DNA of 42,869 nucleotides, taken from contig DFYK01000004.1 in NCBI GenBank assembly GCA_002383605.1, positions 1 through 42,869 of the forward strand, read 5' to 3'. The notes below the pieces were generated by a model. The model was not told where the DNA came from. It searched no databases and saw nothing but the letters and a program-made list of their open reading frames with translations. Both the position numbers and the translations under genes were made by a program. Position 1 is the first letter of the stretch. The number at the start of each line of letters is the position of its first letter. This document shows, one piece after another, positions 8,022 through 16,319 of the stretch. This DNA is from Proteiniphilum sp. UBA4084 (GTDB taxonomy: Bacteria; Bacteroidota; Bacteroidia; Bacteroidales; Dysgonomonadaceae).

Positions 8022-9131
8022 TTATTTTCTGAATAACACGGTAACTTTTAAACAAAGATCAAGGAAAATAATCTTTGCATTGCCGTTTTGTTCAATCTGT
8101 CGATGTGCGAGCGAAAATTCCTCATTGAAAGCCTCTATGTTCCGCTCGTTGATGTAAGGAGAGAAGCGCTCCCCAAATTGCTGTTCTTCCTCGTTGAGGT
8201 AGACCATGGCAGGCTCACCAAGGTTACTGATGAAGTACTCACGAAACATGCGTAGTGAGTACAGGAGATAGCTCTTCTGCATTTCGCGGCCGATGCCTGC
8301 CAGTTCGTTCGCTGTTTCCTTAATGGCTTTGATGTTGCCCGATACCGATGTGCGCATCATCTTCACAAACAGGTCAAAAAAATAGCGATTCTCTTCGGAG
8401 GAGGTGATCAGTTCGATGGCTTTGGTGAAGCTGCCGTTGGCAATGTGTGTATACATTGCGGCATCTGCCTGCTCCAGGTTATATTGCTGCTCTATAGCTG
8501 CTGTCATCTCACGCTCTTCAATGGCACGGATATGGATCGGCTGGCAACGGGACCAGATGGTCTGCAGCACATTTTCCCGGTCTTCCGACACAAGCAGGAA
8601 CACCGTATGTTGGGGCGGTTCCTCGATCATCTTCAGCAGCTTGTTGGCACAGGCGTCGTGCATCTTTTCAGGCAGCCAGACAATCATGATCTTGTAGGGA
8701 GCTTCATAGACCTTGAGGTTCAGTTTGCGGATGATCTCGTCGCTCTCTTTGGAGTAGATGATTCCCTGTGCATTTTCAGCCCGGATGAAGCCCAGCCACT
8801 GGTTAAGGTTGAAGTAGCGGTTTTGCGACAGAAACTCGCGCCACTGTGGCAGGTATTCGTCACTCACCTTCGACTTGACCACGGGGAAGACAAAGTGCAG
8901 GTCAGGGTGAGCCAGCTTATCAAACTTGTGACAGGAGGGACATTTGCCGCAGGCATCTTCGGCACCGCGGTTCGCACAGTTGAGATAGCGAGCGTAGGCG
9001 ATGGCCAGTGGCAGCTTTCCCACCCCTTCGGGACCGTAAAAAATGCGGGCATGGGGTACCAGCCCCTGTTGCACGGAGTGGATGAGATGCTGTTTTACAT
9101 CGTGGAGCCCTATGACATCGCTGAAGTACAT
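8022..9131 (-). CDS. holB: DNA polymerase III, delta-prime subunit (clamp loader)
   Basis: This 369-residue AAA+ protein belongs to the clamp loader that places the beta ring on DNA. It begins MYFSDVIGLHDVKQHLIHSV, has a P-loop-like motif (YGPEGVGKLP), a four-Cys zinc module (CANRGAEDACGKCPSC) and the SRC motif (WSRCQPIHI) that supplies the arginine finger. The frame is open to 9239, but the ATG at 9131 gives the family N-terminus and overlaps the metF stop (TGATG), indicating coupling. The C-terminal collar domain is poorly conserved, as usual. Confidence 0.88.
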   Translation of the reverse strand: MYFSDVIGLHDVKQHLIHSVQQGLVPHARIFYGPEGVGKLPLAIAYARYLNCANRGAEDACGKCPSCHKFDKLAHPDLHFVFPVVKSKVSDEYLPQWREFLSQNRYFNLNQWLGFIRAENAQGIIYSKESDEIIRKLNLKVYEAPYKIMIVWLPEKMHDACANKLLKMIEEPPQHTVFLLVSEDRENVLQTIWSRCQPIHIRAIEEREMTAAIEQQYNLEQADAAMYTHIANGSFTKAIELITSSEENRYFFDLFVKMMRTSVSGNIKAIKETANELAGIGREMQKSYLLYSLRMFREYFISNLGEPAMVYLNEEEQQFGERFSPYINERNIEAFNEEFSLAHRQIEQNGNAKIIFLDLCLKVTVLFRK

Positions 9132-10081
9132 CAATAAATTTCGCTTGCTACCTTGTGTACACTCTCTGTAGCCATCAATGCATAAAAATGAATGCCGGGG
9201 ACGTTGTGTTGCATGAGCTCCCTGCATTGCGCGATACACCAGGCTACGCCCACTTCTTTGGTATCTGTATCGTCTTTGCAGTGGCGAAGCTCCTTCTCCA
9301 GGTCGGCCGGAATATCGGAACGAAAAACCTTTGGCAGCACAGTAAGCTGGTTCTTCAGATGGATGGGTTTAATTCCCGGAATGATGGGAACGGTGATGCC
9401 GGCCGCACGGCAGCGGTCGACAAAAGCAAAGTACTTACTGTTGTCGAAAAACATCTGTGTGACGAGATAGTCGGCACCCTTATCAACTTTCATTTTGGTA
9501 TAGAGGAGCTCCGACTCCATGTTGGGCGACTCCTCATGCTTCTCCGGATAGCAGGCCATACCATATGTGAAAGGTGTATCTGGTGGGGTGAAGGTGGAGC
9601 CGTCGTAAGCAATGCCTTTGTTGAAGTTGTTCACCTGCTCCTGAAGGCCGGTGGCGTGCAGGTGAGAATCCATTTTCTTCTGTTCGACATCCAGCTTCTT
9701 CGTGTCTCCCCGCAGCAGCAGCAGGTCGGTCACTCCCAGGAAAGAGAGGTCGATCAGTGCATATTCGGTCTCTTCCTTTGAGAAGCCCTGAGAGATGATA
9801 TGGGGAATGGCTTTGATGCCATACTTGTTTTGAATGGCAGCAGCAATGGCCACTGATCCGGGCCGCTTACGCACATTCACCTTGCGGTAGACCCCCTGTT
9901 CATCTTCCTTATATTCGTTCTCGCTATGATGCGTGGTGATGTTGATATATTTGGGATCGAACTCCTTCAAACGATCTATCGTATTGAATATCTGTTGAAT
10001 GCTATTTCCTTTCAGCGGAGGCAGCAGTTCAAATGAGAAGGCTGTTTTACCTTCCTGGTTGAAAAAATCCGAGATCTTCAT
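9131..10081 (-). CDS. metF: Methylenetetrahydrofolate reductase
   Basis: This 316-residue FAD-dependent TIM-barrel enzyme reduces 5,10-methylene-THF to 5-methyl-THF, the methyl donor for methionine synthesis. Family segments are visible: FSFELLPPLKG at the start, NITTHHSE, LLLRGDTKK, the PEKHEESPN motif, and VTQMFFDNSKYFAFVDRCRAAGI toward the C-terminus. The length is typical for the bacterial type. The gene overlaps delta-prime and follows rseP by 39 bases, so it is probably cotranscribed. No SAM-responsive riboswitch is seen in front of it. Confidence 0.93.
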   Translation of the reverse strand: MKISDFFNQEGKTAFSFELLPPLKGNSIQQIFNTIDRLKEFDPKYINITTHHSENEYKEDEQGVYRKVNVRKRPGSVAIAAAIQNKYGIKAIPHIISQGFSKEETEYALIDLSFLGVTDLLLLRGDTKKLDVEQKKMDSHLHATGLQEQVNNFNKGIAYDGSTFTPPDTPFTYGMACYPEKHEESPNMESELLYTKMKVDKGADYLVTQMFFDNSKYFAFVDRCRAAGITVPIIPGIKPIHLKNQLTVLPKVFRSDIPADLEKELRHCKDDTDTKEVGVAWCIAQCRELMQHNVPGIHFYALMATESVHKVASEIY

Positions 10082-10120
10082 GTTACATTCTCTTTCCTGG
10101 TTGAATTCGCAGGTACCTGC

Positions 10121-11443
10121 CTAATTAAATATTGCCCTGATCACATCCATGCCGTTTGCGTAGAGCACGAGGCCCAGCAACAGGATCATGCCTGCAACCT
10201 GTGCATACTCCATAAACTTCTCGTTGGGTTTGCGCCGCACGATCACCTCGTAGATGAGGAACATCACGTGTCCGCCGTCGAGCGCCGGGATGGGGAGTAT
10301 GTTCATGAAGGCAAGGATTACCGAGAGGAAAGCTGTCATCATCCAGAATGCCTGCCAGTTCCACTGTGCAGGGAACAGATTTCCGATGGCACCAAAGCCG
10401 CCAAGTGAGGAGGCTCCCTCCTTGGTGAATACATATTTGAATTGGGCCACATAGTCTTTCAGTGTCTGAATACCCATCCGGGTACCGGCCGGGAACGATT
10501 CAAAAAAACCATAGGTACGTGTCACAGTCCGATAGACCTGGGCGGGCCCCATGGCGTAGAAGCCCAGTGTTCCGGCGGAATCGACCCGTATGGCGGTGGT
10601 ATGCAAGGTGCCGCTGCGATAGTAATCGAGGGAGACTTCGTCGTTGCGGTTGTTGTCGAGTATCGTGCGCAGATCAGCAAACAGGGGCGTTGCGGTGCCG
10701 TTTATACCGACAATGCTGTCGCCGCGTACCAATCCTGCCTCCCGGGCAGCACTCCCCTCCATGGTTTCATTTACCACGGCCGGTACACGGTAGTTGGCGA
10801 ATCCCTCCTTATCAGCCAGCAGGTTCTGCATCAATGTTTGGGGAATGGAAAGTGCCACTTCCTGCCCGTTGCGCAGCACGGTGACTGTGGATGCATCTGT
10901 CACATCGAGCAGGGTGCGTACACCGAAGCGTTCCAGCTCCGTGTCGTCGGCCCGCAGCAGAATATCGCCATCCTGAAAACCGGCATTTTTGGCTGCCTGA
11001 CTAAACTCCATGCCCTGCGTCACATTTTTGAGCGGGAGGTAGGTATCGTTCCAGGTAAAGAGCACCATGGCGTAGATGAAAAATGCCAGCAGCAGGTTGA
11101 AGAGTACACCGGCGACCATCACCAGCAGGCGCTGCCATGCCGGTTTGGAGCGAAACTCCCAGGGCTGGGCCGGCTGTGCCATTTGCTCCTTGTCCATTGA
11201 CTCGTCGATCATCCCGGAGATCTTCACGTAACCACCGAGGGGGAGCCAGCCAATACCATATTCGGTATGGCTGTTTTTGGGTTTGTATCTGAAAAGTGCG
11301 AACCAGGGATCAAAGAAGAGATAAAATTTCTCTACCCTGATCTTGAATATCCGCGCGAAAATATAGTGGCCGAACTCGTGTACTACGACCAGTATGGATA
11401 AGCTCAAAATGAGCTGAAGCGCCTTGATTAGAAAAGTTTCCAT
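10121..11443 (-). CDS. rseP: Site-2 protease, RseP family
   Basis: This 440-residue intramembrane zinc protease cleaves membrane-anchored substrates, classically anti-sigma factors, after a first cut by another protease. The active-site helix carries VVHEFGHYIFARI (HExxH, residues about 22-34), and the second metal-binding segment is NILPIPALDGGHVMF near residue 380. Two PDZ-like domains lie between them (about residues 140-310). About four transmembrane helices are evident. The length fits the family. It is the first gene of the run leading to metF and delta-prime. Its upstream gap holds the dispersed repeat described at 11519-11698, and no clear TAnnTTTG element is seen there. Confidence 0.92.
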   Translation of the reverse strand: METFLIKALQLILSLSILVVVHEFGHYIFARIFKIRVEKFYLFFDPWFALFRYKPKNSHTEYGIGWLPLGGYVKISGMIDESMDKEQMAQPAQPWEFRSKPAWQRLLVMVAGVLFNLLLAFFIYAMVLFTWNDTYLPLKNVTQGMEFSQAAKNAGFQDGDILLRADDTELERFGVRTLLDVTDASTVTVLRNGQEVALSIPQTLMQNLLADKEGFANYRVPAVVNETMEGSAAREAGLVRGDSIVGINGTATPLFADLRTILDNNRNDEVSLDYYRSGTLHTTAIRVDSAGTLGFYAMGPAQVYRTVTRTYGFFESFPAGTRMGIQTLKDYVAQFKYVFTKEGASSLGGFGAIGNLFPAQWNWQAFWMMTAFLSVILAFMNILPIPALDGGHVMFLIYEVIVRRKPNEKFMEYAQVAGMILLLGLVLYANGMDVIRAIFN

Positions 11444-11518
11444 TATATGTTTCTACTTGTTGTTATTTTTCTTATTCTAAAACTGATTATATCTCTTTAT
11501 CTTTTTATTTACCTCTTT

Positions 11519-11698
11519 ACCGCTGTTATTAACACCACTCTCCTACCTATTTTTCCAAACCGTTGTCACTAATACAACTCCATTACTGGAGCTGATAGCC
11601 GACACCTGACACCTGAAAGCTATTCCCCTTACCGCTACCCTTAACAACATTGCTCAGCCAAAGCTGAAAGCTGATCGCTAATAAGCTGAAAGTTGACT
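11519..11698. repeat. Dispersed 37-nt-head plus heptad repeat, locus 1
   Basis: Two plus-strand copies of the 37-nt head lie at 11559-11595 (ACCGTTG...AGCTGA) and 11631-11667 (ACCGCTA...AGCTGA). A decayed start is at 11519. Each head runs into 7-bp units built on CTGA. The second tract continues across the dxr stop and last codons (11678-11698). Confidence 0.8.
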
Positions 11699-12844
11699 GT
11701 TTATCATCTCCCTTACTTCCCGGTCACTCTGCAGATAATCGTCGAGCGAAGGCTCCTTCACAAAGGAAGCCCGCTGCATTGACTCTTCAATCAGACGGCT
11801 CATCTGCATAAAGCCGATGCGTTCCTTCAAAAAGAGAGATACCGCCATTTCGTTGGCCGCATTAAGGATGCAGGGCATGTTTCCTCCGGCACGGACAGCC
11901 TCATAAGCGTAAAGCAGATTCGGGAACTTTTCCGTGTCGGGCTTTTCGAAGGTCAGTTGTGCCAGCTCAATGAAGTTCAGCGGCGCGATGCCGGATGCCA
12001 GCCGTTGGGGATAGGAAAGAGCATACTGAATGGGCAGACGCATGTCGGGCTGCCCCAGCTGTGCCGTTACCGAACCATCTTCGAACTGTACCATGGAGTG
12101 GATGATAGATTGTGGGTGCACCAGCACCTCTATCTGATCGGGTTCCACACCGAAAAGCCATTTGGCTTCGATCATCTCGAACCCCTTGTTCATCATTGTG
12201 GATGAGTCGATGGTCACCTTGTCGCCCATGCTCCAGTTGGGGTGTGCCAATGCCTGAGCTCTGGTTACCGTCTCCAGTGCAGCCTTTGAATATGTTCTGA
12301 AGGGGCCTCCGGAGGCTGTGAGCAGAATCTTGTCTATCTTGTTGTTACCCTCACCGTTGAGACACTGAAAGATGGCCGAATGTTCCGAGTCGACCGGCAA
12401 AACGGCACTCCGGTGTTTCAGCGCCAGGGAGGTAATCAGCTCTCCGGCGACCACCAGAGTTTCCTTATTGGCCAGGGCGATTGCTTTCCCTGCCATGATG
12501 GCCCGAATGGTGGGTTTCAGTCCGCTGAAGCCGACCATGGCCGTGAGCACCATATCAATCTCTGCATCCTGCACCACCTCTTCAATTGCGCTGCTGCCGC
12601 ACCACACCTTGATGGGCAGGTCACTCAGGGCCTCCTTGAGCTGTGTGTAATGCGACTCGTTCGCGATCACCACCACCTCGGGAAGGAAGGTACGTGCCTG
12701 CCGGATAAGCAGTCCTACCTGGTTGTTGGCGACCAGGGCATAAACGGCAAACCTGTCGGAATGCCGTGATATAACGTCCAGTGCCTGTGTCCCGATAGAA
12801 CCGGTTGAACCCAATATGGCGATGTTTCTTTTTCTTACTTCCAT
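11678..12844 (-). CDS. dxr: 1-deoxy-D-xylulose 5-phosphate reductoisomerase
   Basis: This 388-residue enzyme makes 2-C-methyl-D-erythritol 4-phosphate, the first committed step of the MEP isoprenoid pathway, using NADPH. The N-terminal ILGSTGSIGTQALDVI is the nucleotide-binding motif. The metal and substrate site is covered by PVDSEHSAIFQCL and the SGGPF motif. The frame is open to 12937, but the ATG at 12844 (MEVRKRNIAILGSTG) fits the family and lies about 30 bases after a -7 element. The last five residues (QLSAY) and the TAG stop come from intergenic repeat sequence, so the C-terminus may be a recent extension or replacement. Confidence 0.94.
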   Translation of the reverse strand: MEVRKRNIAILGSTGSIGTQALDVISRHSDRFAVYALVANNQVGLLIRQARTFLPEVVVIANESHYTQLKEALSDLPIKVWCGSSAIEEVVQDAEIDMVLTAMVGFSGLKPTIRAIMAGKAIALANKETLVVAGELITSLALKHRSAVLPVDSEHSAIFQCLNGEGNNKIDKILLTASGGPFRTYSKAALETVTRAQALAHPNWSMGDKVTIDSSTMMNKGFEMIEAKWLFGVEPDQIEVLVHPQSIIHSMVQFEDGSVTAQLGQPDMRLPIQYALSYPQRLASGIAPLNFIELAQLTFEKPDTEKFPNLLYAYEAVRAGGNMPCILNAANEMAVSLFLKERIGFMQMSRLIEESMQRASFVKEPSLDDYLQSDREVREMINSQLSAY

Positions 12845-12874
12845 TACCGAAAGTTGATTGACCCGTAAAACGTG

Positions 12875-12882
12875 CAAAGATA
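12875..12882 (-). promoter_or_regulatory. -7 promoter element of dxr
   Basis: The minus-strand reading is TATCTTTG, an exact TAnnTTTG match about 30 bases before the dxr ATG. No clear -33 element is seen. Confidence 0.5.
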
Positions 12883-12896
12883 ATAAAAAAAAACGG

Positions 12897-13904
12897 CTAA
12901 TTATCCATGAATCGGGAGATCTGCTGCAATGCCTCACCGATGCTGTGTGTCACCACAGACTCATCTTCGCAGGTGACAACCCAGCAGCGTTGTTCTTCAT
13001 CTACCTGCAGCCCTACGGACGCTGCGGCTGAGATTCTGAATCCCTTGCGTGTAAGTGCCTTGGTGGTCCAGCGTGCCATCAGGCTGCCGGGATGCTGCAC
13101 CCGGGTGGTGATTGATTTATCGAGAAGTTTCTGTACGACAAAGCTGCCGTATTCTTTATCAAATTCATAGGATGGATGTTGAAAGACCCTGTCGAAGATG
13201 CCATTGAGGACCATATCTTCGGGAACCCCCACGTTGACGCCCTTCTCCTTCTCCATAAGCCACAGTTTGTCGGCCACCTGCATGGCTGTCTCCAGCTCAT
13301 GGGTAGATATAAAAATGGTCTTACCCGTTTCCCGTGCCAGCTTTTGCAGCAGAAGCAGGATGTTGATGCGGTTGGGAAGGTCGAGGTGTGAGGTCGGTTC
13401 ATCGAGCAGGATTACCGGCGTATCCTGTGCCAATGCGCGTGCAATGAAGACACGTTGCCGCTCGCCGTCCGACAGTTCATGTATGTTCCGGTGTTCAAAC
13501 CCGTTGAGATAGGTTATCTCGATGGCTTCACCGATGATGCGGTTATCTTTCTCAGAGAGGCTGCCCAGCCATCCCGTGTAAGGATCACGTCCAATGGAAA
13601 TCAGCTCCCGTACGGTAAACGATGCAATCGGCTGCTGCTCTGTGAGCACCACCGAAAGAAGCTTTGCTCTCTTACGGGTAGAAATCTCCGACAGGTTTTC
13701 ACCCTTGAGCAGCATACTCCCCTGCAGGATGGGCTGCAGGCAGGCAATGGAGCGCAGGAGGGTTGACTTGCCACATCCATTTTTACCGATCAGCGCAATC
13801 AACTCCCCTTCTTCTGCCGTGAGGGAGAGCGCGGACTGTACAACCTTTGTCCCCCGGCCGGCCGGATAACCGACGCTGACATCTGAAAGCTGGAGAAAGT
13901 GCAT
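12897..13904 (-). CDS. ABC transporter ATP-binding protein, FecE/FepC-like
   Basis: This ATPase of about 335 residues has all the expected motifs: Walker A GKNGCGKST, Q-loop in LTEQQPIAS, signature LSDGERQRVFIARAL, Walker B VILLDEPTSHLD and H-loop FISTHE. The closest type is the iron-siderophore, heme or cobalamin importer ATPase. About 90 residues beyond the ATPase core (from residue 245) form a C-terminal extension of unknown role. No permease or binding protein is next to it, so the transporter partner must lie elsewhere. An alternative ATG at 13931, nine residues earlier, is possible. The gene follows rimM closely. Confidence 0.85.
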   Translation of the reverse strand: MHFLQLSDVSVGYPAGRGTKVVQSALSLTAEEGELIALIGKNGCGKSTLLRSIACLQPILQGSMLLKGENLSEISTRKRAKLLSVVLTEQQPIASFTVRELISIGRDPYTGWLGSLSEKDNRIIGEAIEITYLNGFEHRNIHELSDGERQRVFIARALAQDTPVILLDEPTSHLDLPNRINILLLLQKLARETGKTIFISTHELETAMQVADKLWLMEKEKGVNVGVPEDMVLNGIFDRVFQHPSYEFDKEYGSFVVQKLLDKSITTRVQHPGSLMARWTTKALTRKGFRISAAASVGLQVDEEQRCWVVTCEDESVVTHSIGEALQQISRFMDN

Positions 13905-13939
13905 CTTATTTCTGATTCCCTGGGCAGGCATGCGTTGTT

Positions 13940-14461
13940 TTATTCATTGGTCAGTCCTTCCGGGAGGTACATTTCAAGAAGTTTTTTTTCTTCATCTACA
14001 GCCACAATAAAATCTTCTGTAGCTGGTATCAGAAGCTCATCTTCGTCATGTTGTACAACAAACAGCACATTAATTGTCGAACTGTCCACTTCACGGATAA
14101 CACCGATTGTCTCGCCATGCTGATCCACGATGGAGTATCCCACAAAGAATTCCCAATCGTCGCTGTTCTCTCCAGATTCCTCACTCACGGCTTCTCGCGG
14201 AAGAAAAACCTCCGTATTTGCATAGCGTGAGGCTTGCTTTTCATCGTTTACATCTTCGAACTTCACCCGTGCAGAGACATCCGTGGTAAAGGTGAACTCC
14301 TCCACAAAAAACGGCACCGGGATACCCTCTATTTCCAGAAAATAGAATTCCGTATCGACTTCGGCGTATTCTGCCTTGCAGAAAAGAATGATAATCTCTC
14401 CCCTGATACCATAAGGTTTCTGCGTACGTCCTACCTGAAGGTGATCACCTACGGAGATCAT
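13940..14461 (-). CDS. rimM: Ribosome maturation factor RimM
   Basis: This 173-residue protein helps mature the 30S subunit by binding S19 and the head of 16S rRNA. The N-terminal half shows the RimM barrel (VGRTQKPYGIRGEI), and the C-terminal half the PRC-barrel region (EFFVGYSIVDQHGETIGVI, ending LLIPATEDFIVAVDEEKKLLEMYLP). It lies 5 bases after DUF4290, so the two are probably cotranscribed. Length and motifs are ordinary. Confidence 0.9.
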   Translation of the reverse strand: MISVGDHLQVGRTQKPYGIRGEIIILFCKAEYAEVDTEFYFLEIEGIPVPFFVEEFTFTTDVSARVKFEDVNDEKQASRYANTEVFLPREAVSEESGENSDDWEFFVGYSIVDQHGETIGVIREVDSSTINVLFVVQHDEDELLIPATEDFIVAVDEEKKLLEMYLPEGLTNE

Positions 14462-14466
14462 ATGCG

Positions 14467-15063
14467 TTATTTTTTACGTTGATATTTGATATTCTTGAGC
14501 TTGTCGCGACTGTTATTGCTCAACTTTACGTCGGGGATGGAGTGTGTGTCGGTACTCATTTTTATTCTTCCGTCAGACATGTCATTCAGATCATGAAAAA
14601 TTTTCTCATCATCGGCCTCCTTGTTCCACTGCGTATAAGAGCGCTTCATCTGGCTTAGCAGCATTTTCAGGAGATGATCTTTCTTATCGTCTTCCTCCAT
14701 GTCGGCCGCAATTTTAATCATCCGCTCCAGAAGCTTGCCGTAATGACGATACCGCATGGTGGGCCTGCTGTAATCGAGATGACCGGGAGCATTGTATAAC
14801 TCCTCACGTGTAATCACCTCGTAGGGATAATCTATCTCCAGTTTGAAGTCGGACATGATGGCAAGATGATCCCAAAGGATGTGTTTGAAGTTGTTCACAT
14901 CACGCAGGTGGGGAAACATGTTCCCCATGATGTCGATGACAGTGTAAGCACATTTCTTCCGTTCGGCCGGGTCTTCTATCAGGACGCAGTGATCCACCAT
15001 GTTCTGGATGTTTCTCCCATATTCCGGCAAGAGTAGTTTTTCTTTTTGGGTGTTGTATTGCAT
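14467..15063 (-). CDS. DUF4290 domain protein
   Basis: This 198-residue protein resembles DUF4290, a family that is largely restricted to Bacteroidota and has no known function. It is predicted to be soluble and mostly helical, with many charged residues; examples are KLLLPEYGRNIQNMVDHC at the start and MRYRHYGKLLERMIKIAADM in the middle. The C-terminal 45 residues are polar and probably disordered, ending in a basic KLKNIKYQRKK. It is the first gene before rimM, and its 5' side is occupied by the dispersed repeat, whose tail ends about 25 bases before the ATG. Confidence 0.82.
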   Translation of the reverse strand: MQYNTQKEKLLLPEYGRNIQNMVDHCVLIEDPAERKKCAYTVIDIMGNMFPHLRDVNNFKHILWDHLAIMSDFKLEIDYPYEVITREELYNAPGHLDYSRPTMRYRHYGKLLERMIKIAADMEEDDKKDHLLKMLLSQMKRSYTQWNKEADDEKIFHDLNDMSDGRIKMSTDTHSIPDVKLSNNSRDKLKNIKYQRKK

Positions 15064-15140
15064 TTGTATTTCGTATAATTTTTTAGCGATCAGCTGTCAG
15101 CGTACAGCTGTCAGCTTCAGTTATCTTAAATTGTCTATTT

Positions 15141-15297
15141 CAGCGGTTTGCTTTTAGGATTCAGGAGTCAGCTGTCAGCTGTCAGCTACGGTAGTGAAAG
15201 CTTGTCGGAGACAGCGGTTGTCAAGTAAGCGGTCAGTCAAAACTAATCCCTACACCGCTGTATTTTACAACATTCTACAACCGGAGCTGATTCCTGA
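15141..15297 (+). repeat. Left arm of long inverted repeat (157 bp)
   Basis: This segment is the reverse complement of 18381-18530 apart from one substitution (at 15227) and one extra 7-bp unit (GTCAGCT, around 15178-15187). It contains two 37-nt heads in opposite orientation. A minus-strand TAGTTTTG lies at 15245-15238 and points at DUF4290. Confidence 0.9.
15238..15245 (-). promoter_or_regulatory. Promoter-like -7 element inside the left repeat arm
   Basis: TAGTTTTG on the minus strand fits TAnnTTTG and is oriented toward DUF4290-rimM, about 175 bases before the DUF4290 ATG. A TTG 22 bases upstream is slightly outside the usual spacing. This is only a candidate. Confidence 0.3.
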
Positions 15298-15365
15298 TTC
15301 CTGAAACCTGACCCCTATTTCACACCAGCCCCACTCCCGGAGCTGACTCCTGAATCCTGACAGCT

Positions 15366-16313
15366 CTATCTCACTTTGAGCCGATCACCTTCTTGGGGAA
15401 CATATTCATAACTTTTTTTGCTCAGGCGGTAAAGGTTTCTCAGACTGATGCCATATTTCTGTGAGATGCTGTACATCGATTCACCCACCTGTACCGTATG
15501 ATACTCGTAGGGTTTATCGGCACGTGCCTTTTTCTTCTGAAAATAGACGATGTCGCCTTCACTCAGCGGAAAATCTTCGGGCACCTCATTGTACTTCAAC
15601 AGTTCTTTTTCGCTGAATCCAAACTCCCGGGCGATGCTGGCGAACGAATCCCCAGTTACGGCAATCACATAGACCAGACCGTGGGTGATGTATGGCTGGT
15701 GTGTCCACGTCACCTGCGCCGTTTCCCTTGTCCGCCGCGACTGCCGTTCACTGAGGCTGACTCCCCTGCGGTATTTCCTGTCATCGAACCGATAGAGTTC
15801 GTAATCTTCGATGAGCTTAATCAGCTTGTTGGCATATGCTCTGTCGGTAGCATAGCCCAGTTTCTGCAGTCCCCGGGCCCATCCTTTGTAATCGGTTATG
15901 GACAGTTCAAACAGCGTCCGGTATCGGCCACCACTGACCAGAAACTCGGAATGATCCTGGTATGAATCTTCTACCTGATCGTATCTGCGAAAACAGTCGT
16001 CGGGCAAATCATCAGCAGCATATACCGATGGGCCGTTCCAGCCACGGTGACACTTAATTCCGAAATGGTTGTTGGAACTTCGTGCCAGATCACTCAACCC
16101 GGCTCCCGACTCCAATAAACCCTGTGCAAGGGTGATGGATGCCGGAATTTCGTAACGCTCCATATGGGTAATGGCCAGATCGCTGTACCGGTCGATGTAA
16201 TCTTCGTATGTTTTCACCCGCTGTTGTGCGGAGAGCTCAGTAGCGACAAAGAAAAAAGACAGAACGACAAAGAACGATAAAATATGGCTATATTTGCGTA
16301 ACAAAATCTGCAT
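15366..16313 (-). CDS. Secreted glucosaminidase with two LysM domains
   Basis: This 315-residue peptidoglycan hydrolase has an N-terminal hydrophobic signal (HILSFFVVLSFFFVATELSA, cleaved near SAQQ). A glucosaminidase (lysozyme-like, FlgJ/Auto type) domain spans about residues 40-170, with the catalytic Glu in AQGLLESGAG. Two LysM modules follow: about 215-260 (VIAVTGDSFASIAREFG) and 270-315 (HTVQVGESMYSISQKYG). LysM binds GlcNAc chains and targets the enzyme to the wall. The TAG stop lies exactly at the edge of the neighbouring repeat. Its start is only 6 bases from the divergent cdd start. Confidence 0.9.
   Translation of the reverse strand: MQILLRKYSHILSFFVVLSFFFVATELSAQQRVKTYEDYIDRYSDLAITHMERYEIPASITLAQGLLESGAGLSDLARSSNNHFGIKCHRGWNGPSVYAADDLPDDCFRRYDQVEDSYQDHSEFLVSGGRYRTLFELSITDYKGWARGLQKLGYATDRAYANKLIKLIEDYELYRFDDRKYRRGVSLSERQSRRTRETAQVTWTHQPYITHGLVYVIAVTGDSFASIAREFGFSEKELLKYNEVPEDFPLSEGDIVYFQKKKARADKPYEYHTVQVGESMYSISQKYGISLRNLYRLSKKSYEYVPQEGDRLKVR
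16289..16296 (+). promoter_or_regulatory. -7 element for cdd, inside the LysM gene
   Basis: TATATTTG is an exact TAnnTTTG match 24 bases before the cdd ATG. It lies within the signal-peptide codons of the divergent glucosaminidase gene. Transcription would start near 16303. Confidence 0.5.
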
Positions 16314-16319
16314 GAGGAT

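Larger units (their letters stand above)
15064..15365. repeat. Dispersed repeat, locus 2 (fills the gap between DUF4290 and the LysM gene)
   Basis: No gene fits in this 302-base gap, which is almost entirely repeat. Heads of 37 nt lie on the minus strand at 15111-15147 and 15182-15218 and on the plus strand at 15254-15290. A decayed one ends at 15346. Heptad tracts (CTGA plus three bases) fill the rest. The leftward tract closes with GCTAAAAAATT near the DUF4290 start, and the rightward tract ends at the TAG stop of the LysM gene (15366-15368). Confidence 0.82.

Noticed and set aside
9131..10120. SAM or cobalamin riboswitch for metF
   Set aside because: The 39-base gap to rseP is too short for any known class.
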